64,000 bases of DNA from Steinernema hermaphroditum. Its lineage: Eukaryota > Nematoda > Chromadorea > Rhabditida > Steinernematidae. The DNA lies in contig CM059625.1 in assembly GCA_030435675.1 (NCBI GenBank), forward strand, positions 62,001 through 126,000. Direction: 5' to 3'. The position numbers and the translations under genes are program-made. The notes under the pieces are model-generated. The model did not search any database and was not told the DNA's origin. It saw only the letters and a program-made list of their open reading frames with translations. Position 1 is the stretch's first letter; the number at the start of each line of letters is the position of its first letter. Below are positions 33,530-47,241 of this stretch, piece by piece.

Positions 33530-36343
33530 TTAACTCATATTGTCATATCCAGAATTGAGAAAAATATTTTGTTGCTGTGAATCGCTGCTAATCTTCGTAT
33601 CTTCTCTGGTGCTTTGATGGACGGAATGTATATTGAACTGCTGGTAGGGGAATGACTGGGTGCGACATAAAGAATTTCCTTCTCCATGGCTGAGAGCATA
33701 AGGCGGCGTATGATAGTGACAGGTCGCGAGATTGTGCTGATGTTGCTGCATGAGTTGGTAATTTTGCACCTGGTGATCAACACTCTCTGAGTGCTGTTGT
33801 TGAATTTGCATCTGTTGAGAAAGGTGATGATTCTGCGGCATAGGATAGACTGTGTTTGATTTGGTAACAGTGAATTTATGGCGAGCTCTCTGTGCTTTAG
33901 TTGAATTTGAAACATATTGGTTTGTACTGTTCGGATCGATGTAAAAATTTGCTCGAGCTGCGAAAGCATCAGGGGAGTTTGGCAAAGAGAACTCAACATT
34001 AGGGCGGCTACAGCTGACTGAGTTTTGATAAGCAGCCGACGTTTCCGCATTACCATCAACGTCCATTGATTGGGCAAAGCTGATTGCCTGACGCATGCCC
34101 GAAAACATATCTGGCGTGAGAGTCATATTGTAGTCAGGGTCAGACTCGGTAACGCAGCTGGAAAGCACGTCCAAGTTTGGCAAGCTTGATGCGTTGTTTG
34201 AGACCACAAAACTATTCTCGCCTCCATTATCGAGCATTTCGTCGTCGAGATGATTAATATCAAATCGTGAATTGCTGAATGGGAATCAAATTTCGATTCG
34301 TTAACGACGTTACTCACCTAGCGCTCGACGGATACACGCTGTGAGTCACAGAGGTGCTCGACGAATATGACTCAAAAGACGATCCTGAATCACTTGTCAC
34401 AAGTGAAGAAATGGAAGCAGCCGATTGCGAATGGCGAAGTGACTTTTTGTTGCTTGCTCCAAGCACAGACAGTACTTCGTCAACACTAATGGACCCATCC
34501 ATGGGCTCGAGATCGTCCAGCAGTTCTTTAAAAAGTCCATCGAGTTGTTCTTTTCCGAATGATCTAACAAATTGTAAATTTTCGCACATAAGGTTTCCGA
34601 GAATCTAAACAACGTTTTTGCTTGCATACAAAATGCTTCAGATAATACCATTATGTTCGGAAGAAAGAGCAGAAGGTTCCCAAATCTGGAGGATGCCACT
34701 TCTTTTGGGTGAGTTTCGCGCACTACATGATAGAGTGTTTCTTGAATTCGGTCACGAAGATCAGCGATTTGGTCCACAGCTTCTGGAGTCAAATATTTCA
34801 AGTCTAAAAGAGTACTGTAATCGCGTGTTTTTGAGAAATGTTTTATGTCTGTAGACTGGACGAGGAACTTACATGGATTTAAAAGTAGAATTGCTTTGAG
34901 AAGCACGGTTTCTTCTTCTTTTAGATTGAGACCGCGAAACGGTGTTACTAATTCGTCGATAGTACGTTCGATAACACGATTTCCCAAATGGCTAAAACGT
35001 TGGAATGAAGATACTGTTTTTCATTTTAGAATTAGACGCAGTTGTGCATATGTAAGGAATTATTTTGAACATTTCCGAACGAAACTTTCGATTGCTCCAA
35101 CGCAGAAAATATTCAAACTCACAAGCAATTATCCACAACCCGATGCAAATCCTTTGGTACATATCCAAAATTACACAGGCATACGATCTCCTTATCCTTT
35201 GTAGAGCGCGCTGTGCTCGAGGCGGACGAAAATACTGACAGCGGAGCGAAACCGCTTTTTACGAGAATTAGCTAAATTTCGACATCCATATAGTTTTTCT
35301 CTTGTGTTTACCTTGTCATTGGAGTTATGCAAATCCATAATGTCAAAAAGGTGATCAATCCAGTCTATTACAGCTATCAAACTTCTACATGCTACGGCAG
35401 GTAGTTCGTCGCGTTGTACTTTTCTGTATGGCTCGTGGCGAATCTTTAAAACGATGATTAAACAACAACTCTCAATATAGACATGATACCTCTGTGCGCT
35501 TTCCATCGAGAACAGCAGGGTCATCGAGAATTTGCCGCAAAGATGTGAAACTTAAAGGATACATGTTTTTCGCGTCCTCGTTGGAATCACCCCTTCCCAC
35601 AAGGAGTTCGATATTCATAAGTTGCATTAACGTTGTGCGCATGTCCACAGGAAGCTTACGGATCCAATCATCGTCTAACGGACCATCTTCAACGGCAAGT
35701 TCACTGGAGCCGTTGATCTTCAAACGACGGTTTCGTCCTTGATAATGGCGACCGGTGGCGTCACGATCCGGACGGACAGCTTAATTAGGACGTTATCCTG
35801 CTTTGTTAGCATAAAATGAAAAGTACCTTTAGGGTCCATTCCAACTTCGAGACATCGCTTAAAACGACAAAATCTGCAAGAATTTCGTTCATCTAAAAAC
35901 TGTTCATCTCATTTGATCTAGTATTCTTACTTACGTCTGTCAACAACGCACGTTTCCTGATGCCTACAAGTATATTCACGCGGCCTTTTTAAGGTGCGAC
36001 GAAAAAAACCTAAAGATTTACCGAACTGTATGCATAGCTTATATAGAATTAGATTACCCTTACAGCCAAAGCAGGTGAGGACTCCGTAGTGCATTCGAGC
36101 ATGACCGTCGCCGCAAACGCGACATGTTTCGTTAGTGTCATGGACCGATTTTGTGCCTGATTATTCAGTAAAGAACACAGCCATACTCAATCATGCAAAT
36201 GCATAACAATTGAAATGCAACTCACGTGTTAGCTTTTTTTCATTGAAGCTGGACTGATGGTGTTGAGAATGTTGCGATGCTGCAACGTGGGTGTTTGGTG
36301 GATTGAAAACACATGTCGGAGAGTGCTCTCCTGATGAGGTCAT
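33530..36343 (-). CDS. nuclear hormone receptor (HNF4-type, supplementary NHR)
   Basis: Ligand-regulated type transcription factor on the minus strand, starting MTSSGEHSPTC at 36343 and ending SGYDNMS. The complete zinc-finger DBD is spread over four exons (36343-36226, 36156-36058, 36009 onward and the next): CRVCGDGHARMHYGVLTC, P-box CFGCKGFFRR, then CRHQETC and CRFCRFKRC, with the D-box/T-box EVGMDPKAVRPDRD. The P-box has Phe where HNF4 has Asp. The ligand-binding domain follows, with PYRKVQRDELPAVA, DWIDHLFDIMDL, FAPLSVFSS and NLKEEETVLLKAILLLNP. Beyond helix 12 lies an unusually long (>250 aa) Ser/Asn/Gln/His-rich tail (LMQQHQHNLATCHYHTPPY). Nematodes carry hundreds of such receptors, so I give no gene name. 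Confidence 0.93.
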
Positions 36344-36399
36344 GATGTATCCGGAGCAAAGTACGACCGTCGAAATGAGGAGCTCAGTCCTATGCAACC

Positions 36400-38356
36400 A
36401 AGTCGACCGTCGTTCACTGAGTCACTGTGATCTCTGTCAATTGTGATCGTTCTGCCGTACTCTGGAGGCCAGAGAAAAATAATTGACAGTAAATAATGTC
36501 GGCTTGTTGCAGAACTACCCTGTGTCACGTCTAAAACATGAAGAAATTTAAAGAGTCAACCAGGAAACAAATATAAACGACTGCAACTCAACGCGAATTC
36601 AGAAAAGTGCGAGCCACTTCGGTTAATTCTAATTTTCAAGTAGCTATCTCCCCATTCTAAGTTCAGCAAGTTACGTCAAAGGTCGCGCATGAAGAGTGAG
36701 CTTAGACGGATCAATGTTGACGACACCAGCATTTCGAATTACAGATCCTTCCACGGAAAAACAAAAATTCAACAGAAAATGCAAGCCGTTTAGCACCTAA
36801 CAGCTCCAACAGGTTTTGTTCGCCGGAATGACTTGCGGACTTCGTTTCTGCGCCTCGATCAGATCGATTAGGCGCTGCGTATCACCATCACCACCCTTCC
36901 TTTTAACATCGAACGGCGGCGCACAACGCCCCCAGAGGACAGACAGTAACAACATACTCGAGATTGCCTATGTCTATCCTTAATTAAATAGCTGCCGAAA
37001 AGTTGAAGCTAAACGGAATCAGTGGTTGCTAGATGATCGACGGGTATCAATTGAAAAATAAGCCCTATCAAAATCCTTACAATTTCTGGAAGGAGACAGC
37101 AAAATACCAGTAAACACATTTCGTTGTTACCGAAAAGAATAAATCGGCGACTGTTTACGACTATCTTGTGTCGCCTGCGGCAATATAAGGTGGTGCTCTC
37201 TGCTGTCAGTAGTCAAGGAGCACTAAAAATGTACCGTCAGTGTGATCTACACCCCGTACTTTTTTCAATAGTCCGAATGCTGATTTTTGCCTTTCACTCG
37301 TGTCGCGGTTGCAAGCGCTCGGTCCCTTAGTCGTTCTCTGAGCGTCTGATTGGTCAGATGGCAAACCCTGTGGCAGTTGTGAGTCTCCCGGCTTCCAGAG
37401 GAAATTCGAACATCCGGAAGCCGGAGTCCCACCACCGCTGGCAACAAGATGTCCGACGCTAGGACAACAAGATGTCCGACGCCGGCTGCGTGAGAAGTCA
37501 TCCCGTGAGACGCTCCCAGGACCAGCGAAGATGCAACTCACGGACAACGGCCCCACTTTCCGAAGCAGATGCAAGCCCCGAAGTCAGTCCTGTGCCGCAA
37601 ACGCCCGAGAAGTAGATGTCCCATCGCTATTTCCGGAGATTCGCCGAACCTCAGATGCCCCGTGAAGCGCGCTGTCTACGACCGGTTCGATATCACCGCT
37701 CCGCAAAGGATGAAGCCGGCTACAACGAGATACCGTCTGTTGTCTACTTTGTCATGCAAGGCGGAATGTCTCTAAGTCTCAACAGCAGGTACTCTCACCT
37801 CTTCATTATCACAATAAAGCACTTAAGATGGGTGAATGTGCGATGACTACAGTCAATGAAAAATGAACCTTATCGCGGAGAAAAGAACACCTTGATGACA
37901 ACAACATGATATGAAGTTGCATGTATTATATGAGTACAAAGGGCATGTGGGGCAGAAACGGGTCAAACCATTGATACGATGGATAGAGATAGTCCGCACA
38001 GTAAATTGGACAGACGACCAACGAAATACAGACGATACTAAGTAGTCTAACGGAAAACGAAATGTTCTCCATGTATGTTCTCCACATGTGTGCCATAATG
38101 ATGAGTTATTGGGAGATTATTGGCAGCTGCGTTGTTCTATTCGTCGTCGTATTCTTGAAAACCGACATGGACCGGTGGTGAATGCAGAATTTGGTGAGGC
38201 TGCAAACGTAGTATCAGAGACATGTGTGACAGTACTGCGTCACATAAAATGCGAATCATTCTAAATTTTCGCTTCAATAATAAATAAAATGAACACTTTA
38301 CATTTGTCAGCAGAAACGTGCGTGATAAGCCAACTCACTGCTAAACATTAACAACT
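36400..38356. other. intergenic, no gene seen
   Basis: Presumed promoter of the nuclear receptor and the 3' flank of the BTBD10 homologue. It holds a small tandem duplication (ACAAGATGTCCGACGC twice near 37444-37482, period 23) in a GC-richer patch. Open frames here show no domain. Confidence 0.4.
37442..37482. repeat. two-unit tandem repeat, period 23 bp
   Basis: CAACAAGATGTCCGACGC occurs twice, 23 bases apart, in a GC-richer non-coding patch. Confidence 0.6.
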
Positions 38357-40093
<1,737 letters not shown>

Positions 40094-42126
40094 CTAAAGT
40101 AAACGACGCAGTCAGTGTTACAGCTGAAACAAATTCAGCACATGTGGGGAAAGTGTAGAGTCACTTGTTCGCTGATTTAGAACCTTCGTCGCAAGAGAAG
40201 AGTTCAAAACTGTTTTCGCTTACGTTTTATCGTGAAGGAAAAAGACCGATGTCTACATTTGTCGCCTGTCAACACCATTGCACAGAAACGCTCTACGAAG
40301 AATTAATTACGTTTGCGATAATGGCTTGTTTTTAAGTGTATGAACCAGTCAGTACGAGAAACAATATGCGTCATATCCTATTCGACGGCTAGGGGATAAT
40401 AGCCATGTATAATGGGGATGGTATTTAAACTAATAACATAAAAAAAAACTAACTAACAACACCATCGTGCCAAAGAAACAAAAAAATGTGCTGCTAGGAA
40501 ATAATTGTAATGCAACTTACTTTTTCTTTGGTAAATAATTGTGGCAATTGAAAATACAACAACAATAAGATTCGAGATTTTGCCCGAATAGCACCACTTC
40601 TGAAATGAGAACTGCTGCTTATTGTGCTGCGATCAGTAGTGGTGTGAAAGTTACAATTGGGAATTCGGAACAGTTAACGCAATTGAAACCGAACGGCGGG
40701 GTTTAATCCGATGAAAGCGAGTGATTTCCGCAGATCAATTCTTAGGCGGCGCTTTTGAAACATGCGGGATCAAGTAGCGCCCGTAAGTAACAACAGGTTC
40801 TTTCCGTTGTCTCCCGGGTACTACTGACGGCGGTAATCTAGCCTGAGCGGCTTGTAGCTTTCCTTTTTTCGCTTATCATCACTTCTAACAACAGCACCAA
40901 TCACAGCTCAAGAGAAAAGAACATTGCTTCCGCTCTACCACTTAATTTGTTTCTGTGCAGCTGATTTTCCTTGCCGATATGACTATTGTTCAGAACTCAG
41001 GGCCTTCGTGTCGAGACCGGCGCATAATGCGATACTTTACGCAGTGCAAAATCTTGCGCGCGCGAGATCTCTTTCACACGGTTTCGATCATCACAGTCGT
41101 TCACGACAGCCGATGACCTATAGACGGCCTCGGGCAGAAATGGGAACTGAGTCGCACGGGTGTAGTGACCCCCTGCGGAAGACAAATCAATCGCTCCAAT
41201 GTTCTGGAATGTGGGGTACGTTTGAACACGTTCTATTCTCCATCTTTTTGCATATTTCTGGTGTTTCAACGGGTTTATGGATTTGGTACTTATTTCCACG
41301 AAACGTAAGTGTTCGTTTTAAGTAAAGCATGTCTTAAACCACGAACACATGTCGTCTCCTTGGTAATTAACTATAAAGGTTTTTCAATTGTTCGAACTCA
41401 AGCGAACGTCCGTACCTAAAACCGACAACTATGCATGTCCCGTTCTTTAGCAATACTACATTGAGTTCCATTTGAGTAATGTAGATTTCAGCCAACCCGC
41501 AGCATAACCCGACTTCCGTCTCGTCATGTGACAATATCCATCGATGCGAAGGACACTCCGCTAGTATCACTCCATTGAACTTTCATCATCAGGCCATAAG
41601 AAGGATACCAATCAAATCTTACGACAGTGCGGATAATTTCAAAATATCAACCATGAATGCTCACGAATAAGAAGATATCGGTCAATGTTTCGATTTTGAT
41701 GAATACTAAAATGCATAATGATGTGAACGTGTGTGCCAAAACAAACGAATATTAAAAATACTTGGGCGATCTACGACATTCCTTCATCAACGGGAACAAC
41801 ACACAAATGGAATCAATCTGGCAAGGTGCATGTGAAAAATGCTGTATAGTTTTAAGTTATAGTTTTAAGATTGTTAAGCTGTCATATTCTCGCGCAGTCT
41901 AATTTTCGCGAACGCTATCGGCAACATGGCAGCTTCTTCACATAATAGTGTCATTGATATTGCAGTTGCGTCACTATCACGCGTTTCTTTGCTGCACAGC
42001 AATAGATAAATTAAAGTTGGGTACTGGTGTCCATTACTGATAATGCGACTCCTCACTGACAGTTTCTCTAGCAATCACTTTCGTGTGTGTTATCTTCGGA
42101 AACTGATATTTACGACGTGTTACAGG
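40094..42126. other. divergent intergenic region
   Basis: Lies between the BTBD10 homologue (-) and the type II membrane orphan (+) and should hold both promoters and a possible first BTBD10 exon. No confident coding segment. CGTGTTACAG at 42116-42125 is an unpaired acceptor immediately before the next ATG. Confidence 0.4.
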
Positions 42127-43226
42127 ATGGATGATCCATATTATGACCGCGACGAAGCGGTTACCAAATGGGTTGATGAGGTGGAAGCCACGGACGATGA
42201 TGTTGAAGCAATAGACATTCAGTTGTGCCGAACAAGGCAAGCTGCACACGTGGAACGGATAACGTTGACCAACTTTTTAGACTTTACAAAATACTGCTGA
42301 ATTTTGGTTTGTCCTTTGTGTTCTTAGGGATCTGCGCAGGTGCGCTAATTTACTCATTTGTACGCGGTGAGAAAAGAGTCATGCTACGGAAATGAATAGC
42401 AGTTTTCAGGTGAGGTTGGAAGTGGTAGCGGCATGATCGAAAATCGAAATGCGTCCCAAAACTTCACTATCTTTGTAAATGAGTACGCTGTAGGCGGCGT
42501 GTATAAAATCACACTCAGGCATGCAGTTGATGGGCAAGAGTATCATCGAGAGAAGGTAAGGTAATAATGCAGGGGTCCATTTCACTAACTCGTGTTTTCA
42601 GATGCCTGTAAAAACAACAAAATCGTTCTGGTATCAAAACGACGATGAGCGAAAGATTGCTCATAAGATAGATGAAAATAGAGTTGTGTACGTTTTTCGG
42701 ACATATTCGTATTGGATATACCTAGATAAAAAAGGAAACGCTCATGTAAGTCAGTTGCTACTCGACAGCAAAACACTTGCAAAGTGACGATCGGCCAACA
42801 GTCGAAGCATTATTATATTACATGTCATTTCAGCGCTGTGATCGCGACGACAATCTTACATACCTTGATTATGTGAAGCGACTGGGGCTTGCAAAGATGC
42901 ACAACCCTCACTCTGAGATGGAGATTACTCATGATGGCCGGGAAGTGTTCATTTACGATGGCGATCCTCAATATGTTCTACTTCAAGGTACCAATGAACG
43001 GGCATTTCTAGTTCGCGCATATGCAGATAAGGCTAATGGTATCTATTGGCTATCGTTTAACTAATCGACCGAACGCTTTACAGGTGCACTCCTCGGATGG
43101 GATACTTATTTCGGTGCTCACAATGATTCACAGATCTATAAAACAGAGTACTGGTACCCGAAAATGCTGCCAACAAAACCTTCGGAAGCGGTTTTCGATG
43201 ATATATCAGGGTTGTGTGGTCCTTAA
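42127..43226 (+). CDS. type II single-pass membrane protein, unknown family
   Basis: Six exons (42127-42224, 42281-42366, 42410-42555, 42602-42745, 42834-43038, 43084-43226) encode 273 aa with consistent phases. The N-terminal ~33 residues are acidic and cytosolic-looking (MDDPYYDRDEAV). One hydrophobic span follows at about residues 36-60 (LLNFGLSFVFLGICAGALIY). The rest looks extracellular or lumenal, with potential N-glycosylation sites (RNAS, QNFT, DNLT), a beta-rich block FTIFVNEYAVGGVYKITL, then SYWIYLDKKGNAH, YLDYVKRLG, EVFIYDGDPQYVLLQG and LLGWDTYFGAHNDSQ. No cysteine-rich repeats or catalytic motif are obvious. The first intron uses a weak donor (GTGCCG), chosen because it restores the hydrophobic frame. 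Start is one base after TTACAG. I do not recognise the family. Confidence 0.75.
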
Positions 43227-43507
43227 ACCTGTTGTTATCAAGTGTTCGTATTAAAAAGTTGGTTTTGTGCTTTATGTTCTTCTTGGACACATTGGACACA
43301 CTGGGCAAAGATTTTTTTTTGTCGTAAAACTAAACGATTAGGTTTCTTGAATATACATCATCTTATACCAATACAACCAATCATACAGTGAACCAAGGAA
43401 ACGATGAGTAATTTTCAAGAAACAGTAGAATCGTTCAACTATTTGTAAGATAAGAATAATAACCATACAATACAATTAATCAGCTCAGCAGAAAGCGTAG
43501 GTACCAT

Positions 43508-46500
43508 CTAGCAATTTGGTTTGGCTCGTTTTTCGTCAGGCTCGCTTGTTTCCGAACTGTCGTTGGATTGTCTGGATTCGCTACCGTTTCCGGATAAAAT
43601 TATGTCCAGCGGTGACGAAGTAAATTTTTCATGCATCAGCGGGCTCAACGATTCAATAGGCGATTGTGTGATCTAAATAGGAACCAGACGTTAGAGCGTT
43701 ACCATTTTACAAGGAAAATACGATTCAGGCGCTCCTTCGAGAACTGAGAATACCGTTTTATTGAATAAGTATATTACTTTATAACGCGGGACTTTCCGCA
43801 GCGTAAAAATACAGCAATCAGTTACAGTCACAAGTGCATCTAATATTCTGAAACTAAAACATTGTCCTTACCGTTGAAGGAAGCGCCCCGGCTTGGTGAC
43901 GAAGTTTCATGTAACAATCTTGGCACCGCGGTTCGTCGAACTGGTTACTGATCACTAGAAATTCATGGTGTCTCTACAAATAGGTAATGTTTACAATTTA
44001 AACGTACAAACAAAAAATCTTACTTCGCAGGTTTTACAAAATGTGGAAGATCTGAACAGCTGATCAATTTTTCCCGATGGAGAGCAGCAGTTGCTTCCGC
44101 TATCATTTGACTGTCGACTGAACGGAGTTAAAGTCTCCCTAACCAGGATACTTTTCGCAGCTAGTCGCTTTTGTTGGTTATTCTTAATACGGTGCAACTC
44201 ATATTCGCGTTTTCGTCGACCGTCGTTGGCAGCGCAGGCGAGATTAAGCACATCCACAGTGCTTGGCTTGTATTCTTTCAATGTCTCGATTGATTTCAAC
44301 AAATTGGCCTTTTCGCTCTCGAGATGGCGTAACCAGTCTTCGTCAACCGGCAGTTTCACATCGCATACTGGGCACATTGCGTTTCCTTCATTGTCAGTTG
44401 GAAGTTCTGTAAAATGCAAATGGAAACAGAGAAAATGTAAAATCTATTTGTTTGTACTTTATGCGCGGAGCTGCCATAAGTGCGGACAATAGGTGTTGTA
44501 TATCTTTGTTGTTAGACATTTCTCGCTGCCAAACCCTGTGATGACCCTTTAAATGAGCCGACAACTGTATGCTAATGAAAACTTATGTGTGAATAATAAT
44601 CGATCATCTTGATCTGCAAATCTTGGTTAAACATTCTGAGAAGATGAATGTTTTCTCTCGCTCATCTGCTAGGACGAACACTACCCACCGTATAGTGTTA
44701 ATTAAATTGATAAAGGGCTTAATTTTGCTACCGTACTACTCGCGTTTATGGCATTTGACGGCTGGACACAAGGGTGCATGTGCTAATAAAACCAAGGGGA
44801 AGACCGCCGAAGAAGGGTCAAATTCTAGTGATAAATCAAGACATATTGCAGAGTGTCAACGGGCCGCGGCGAAAACTGTCCTTCATTACGTAAGCGACAG
44901 ATTGGGTTCCTTGGCGGCATCGTTTTTGGGGAAGCGGCACCCCGTCGGGATTGTGAGGACACAGCGGAAGTGCCGCCGGAAAACAATATTTATGGCTTTC
45001 GCTGATCCCAATGCAGTAATAAAACACTGCAAAGGCGAAATAAATAAGCTATGTCGAGAAGACCAGTGTTTGCTGTGTGTTAATAAGCAAATTGAATTCG
45101 AGCTGTCCACAGGGATCGATCGTGCATCTTTTCAATCCTTTTGATTGAAGCCGCCTTTTGAAATATTAACTCTTTGGTGGCGGCTTTATGCTGAAGTGAA
45201 CGGTCAGTCCGAATGCGGATGTGAAAACGTACTATGTTAATTACGAGGCTTCGACACTTTCGGGATGGCGAAATCTGTGAAAAAGGGTGTAGCGCTACGG
45301 TAAACGATGCAAATGTCGCGAATGAGAGCGGCAAATCGTCATTTCCGTCCATTGTTAATTTGTTTCGCCCAGGGGACCGCGAAGGTCGCGCGACGAGTGG
45401 TACAGCACGCTTAATTTCACATCGTATTGTGCTTTGAGTTTTTCCGGACACCCCAAAACAGCAGACAGTCGGCCTCCGTATTTCGTGCACCTGACCGTGC
45501 TCCCAGACAGTAACAGGGTTTTACAGCTGAAGTGACAACAATAACTCCTGGGAGAGTGCCGAAGCTTTAGATATGCAAATTTGTGACCTCCTAAACCGCG
45601 CTCTTTGGGTCTTTCTCTTTGCATGAGCCGCCGTACTCACAGTCGTGCTACCCTGCTGCCGCCAGTGAGTCTAAACACAACCGAGATAAAAAATGTAATG
45701 CGGCTATGGTGCGAGGGGAACTGCACCTTTTGGAGGATGAAAAGGTCACTTTTCAGAGCTGAGACATATGATATCTCAATAGCGAATCGCGTGCTAATGT
45801 GATTGCGCATCCTAATTGATTCTCTTTGGCGGTGCTTTTGTCTTCGAAGATCTCCGCCGAAAGAGATCATTATACTGTTCGAGGCAGGTGCGATTGATGA
45901 GCTGCGACAAAGCGACTAATCCGTCAAGTACTCCTTCAAGAAGATTATTCACCTGCCATATACGCGCTCGCAATGTCGGGTTAAACATAGAAAAGCGCAA
46001 GCAGTAAACAAATTATGCCGTCATTGCTGTGAAACCTATAACAGCAAAACATCTGTTGCAGCTATGTAACCCGAAAGTGCAAACTAAACGCGCAAAAGAG
46101 TTTGTGTGCTATTCGCGATACTTGACAAGCCGTTCGCAGCAGGATGTCTCCGAACGATGCCGAATCCATTCCATTTAACAATAGCGTTGCACATCTTCAT
46201 TTCAAAAGTACTCTTTGAAATGACCTTCTGTTCATGTCGTTTACAGTACTCTGCTGCCGCGCGGTACCTCTGACTGAGTGCGCAAATAAAGAGCTGTCAG
46301 CTCTAACCATTCCGCTTTCGGGTATTTGTTTGCTCACACACAAATTGTGTTTACTCTCTACAGTATGCACTTACAGGGGTTTTAAGACGATATCCCGATT
46401 GCGAACCCAAGTACTTCTGGAGGTTTTTGGAAAAAGGCTTAGGCTTAGCTTAAATGAAAAATTTTCCCATGGCCATATGAATGTGAAGCGATTTCCGACC

Positions 46501-47241
46501 ATTAACGTCGGTCAGATTTCGGACAATTATAATATCACATTCAGATTAGTTAAGAATCGCTTATAGTTCCCTAGAGCTGTGCTCTGACCCCAACAGTTGA
46601 CAGAATGGAAACTGTTGCGGACATACAAAAAACATGGGAAAATCGCGCGCATGACAGCCGCCAAGAATGATTCTTAATTGGGTGCTCCAATTGCCTTTCC
46701 CACGGACTACCGCTTGAACCCCCTGTGGCCCTCGTCAGACAAAACACATTGGCGTCGGTTGCCTCCTATGCCATCAAACATTACTCAGCGTGACTTACTT
46801 TTTGTTGATGGCGAGTCCACCGTGGACCTTTGACTGTCGGATATCGATGGACTGAGATCTGTAAAATAATTATATGGGAAACAGTCCATAGCTGTTCCTT
46901 ATATTACTTACCAATTCTTCCTTGCGGACTGCTCTGATTCTGTTGTTGTGCAAACTGTTGTATTAAATTCTGATGCTGCAGGAATGTTGCACAGTACTGT
47001 TGAAAATGAGGGTTGAGAAAAGATTGAAAATGAGAAATATTCGGCGGAAATACGCTTGAGGAAGTTGGAGGTGTTGCGGTTGGAGGCATTCCAAGAAATG
47101 CTGACGGAAATCCTGCTCCCAACAAACCCGGATACCTTTGCTTTTCCTTGTCCAAATCGGCACCTAAAGCATACCTGAACTAAGCAGGTTTTGATTGTGT
47201 TACGAACCTGATGGAAGGGTGCACATTCTTGGCAATGACAT
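43508..47241 (-). CDS. zinc-binding orphan protein with Pro/Gln-rich N-terminus
   Basis: Six minus-strand exons join in phase: 47241-47208, 47163-46912, 46858-46799, 44406-44024, 43973-43872 and 43672-43508, giving 331 aa. The intron between exons 3 and 4 is about 2.4 kb, far longer than any other here; both sides are phase 1, which is why I join what first looked like two genes. The N-terminal part is Pro/Phe/Gln-rich (FPSAFLGMPPTATPPTSSSV, QQFAQQQNQSS), like a transcriptional regulator. The C-terminal part has CPVCDVKLPVDEDWLRHLE, then a helical Lys/Glu region and CKTC...CQDC, four cysteines able to hold zinc. The CPVC block loosely resembles the middle region of RNF220-type ubiquitin ligases, but no RING is present. 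The tail is Ser/Glu-rich. Function unknown; nuclear role inferred. Confidence 0.6.
44407..46798 (-). other. 2.4-kb intron of the zinc-binding orphan
   Basis: Begins GTAAGTCACG (46798) and ends CATTTTACAG. Plus-strand frames inside it (44623-45144, 173 codons; 46234-46566) show no domain or splice context. I treat the interval as intronic, possibly hosting repeats or an unrecognised nested gene. Confidence 0.5.
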
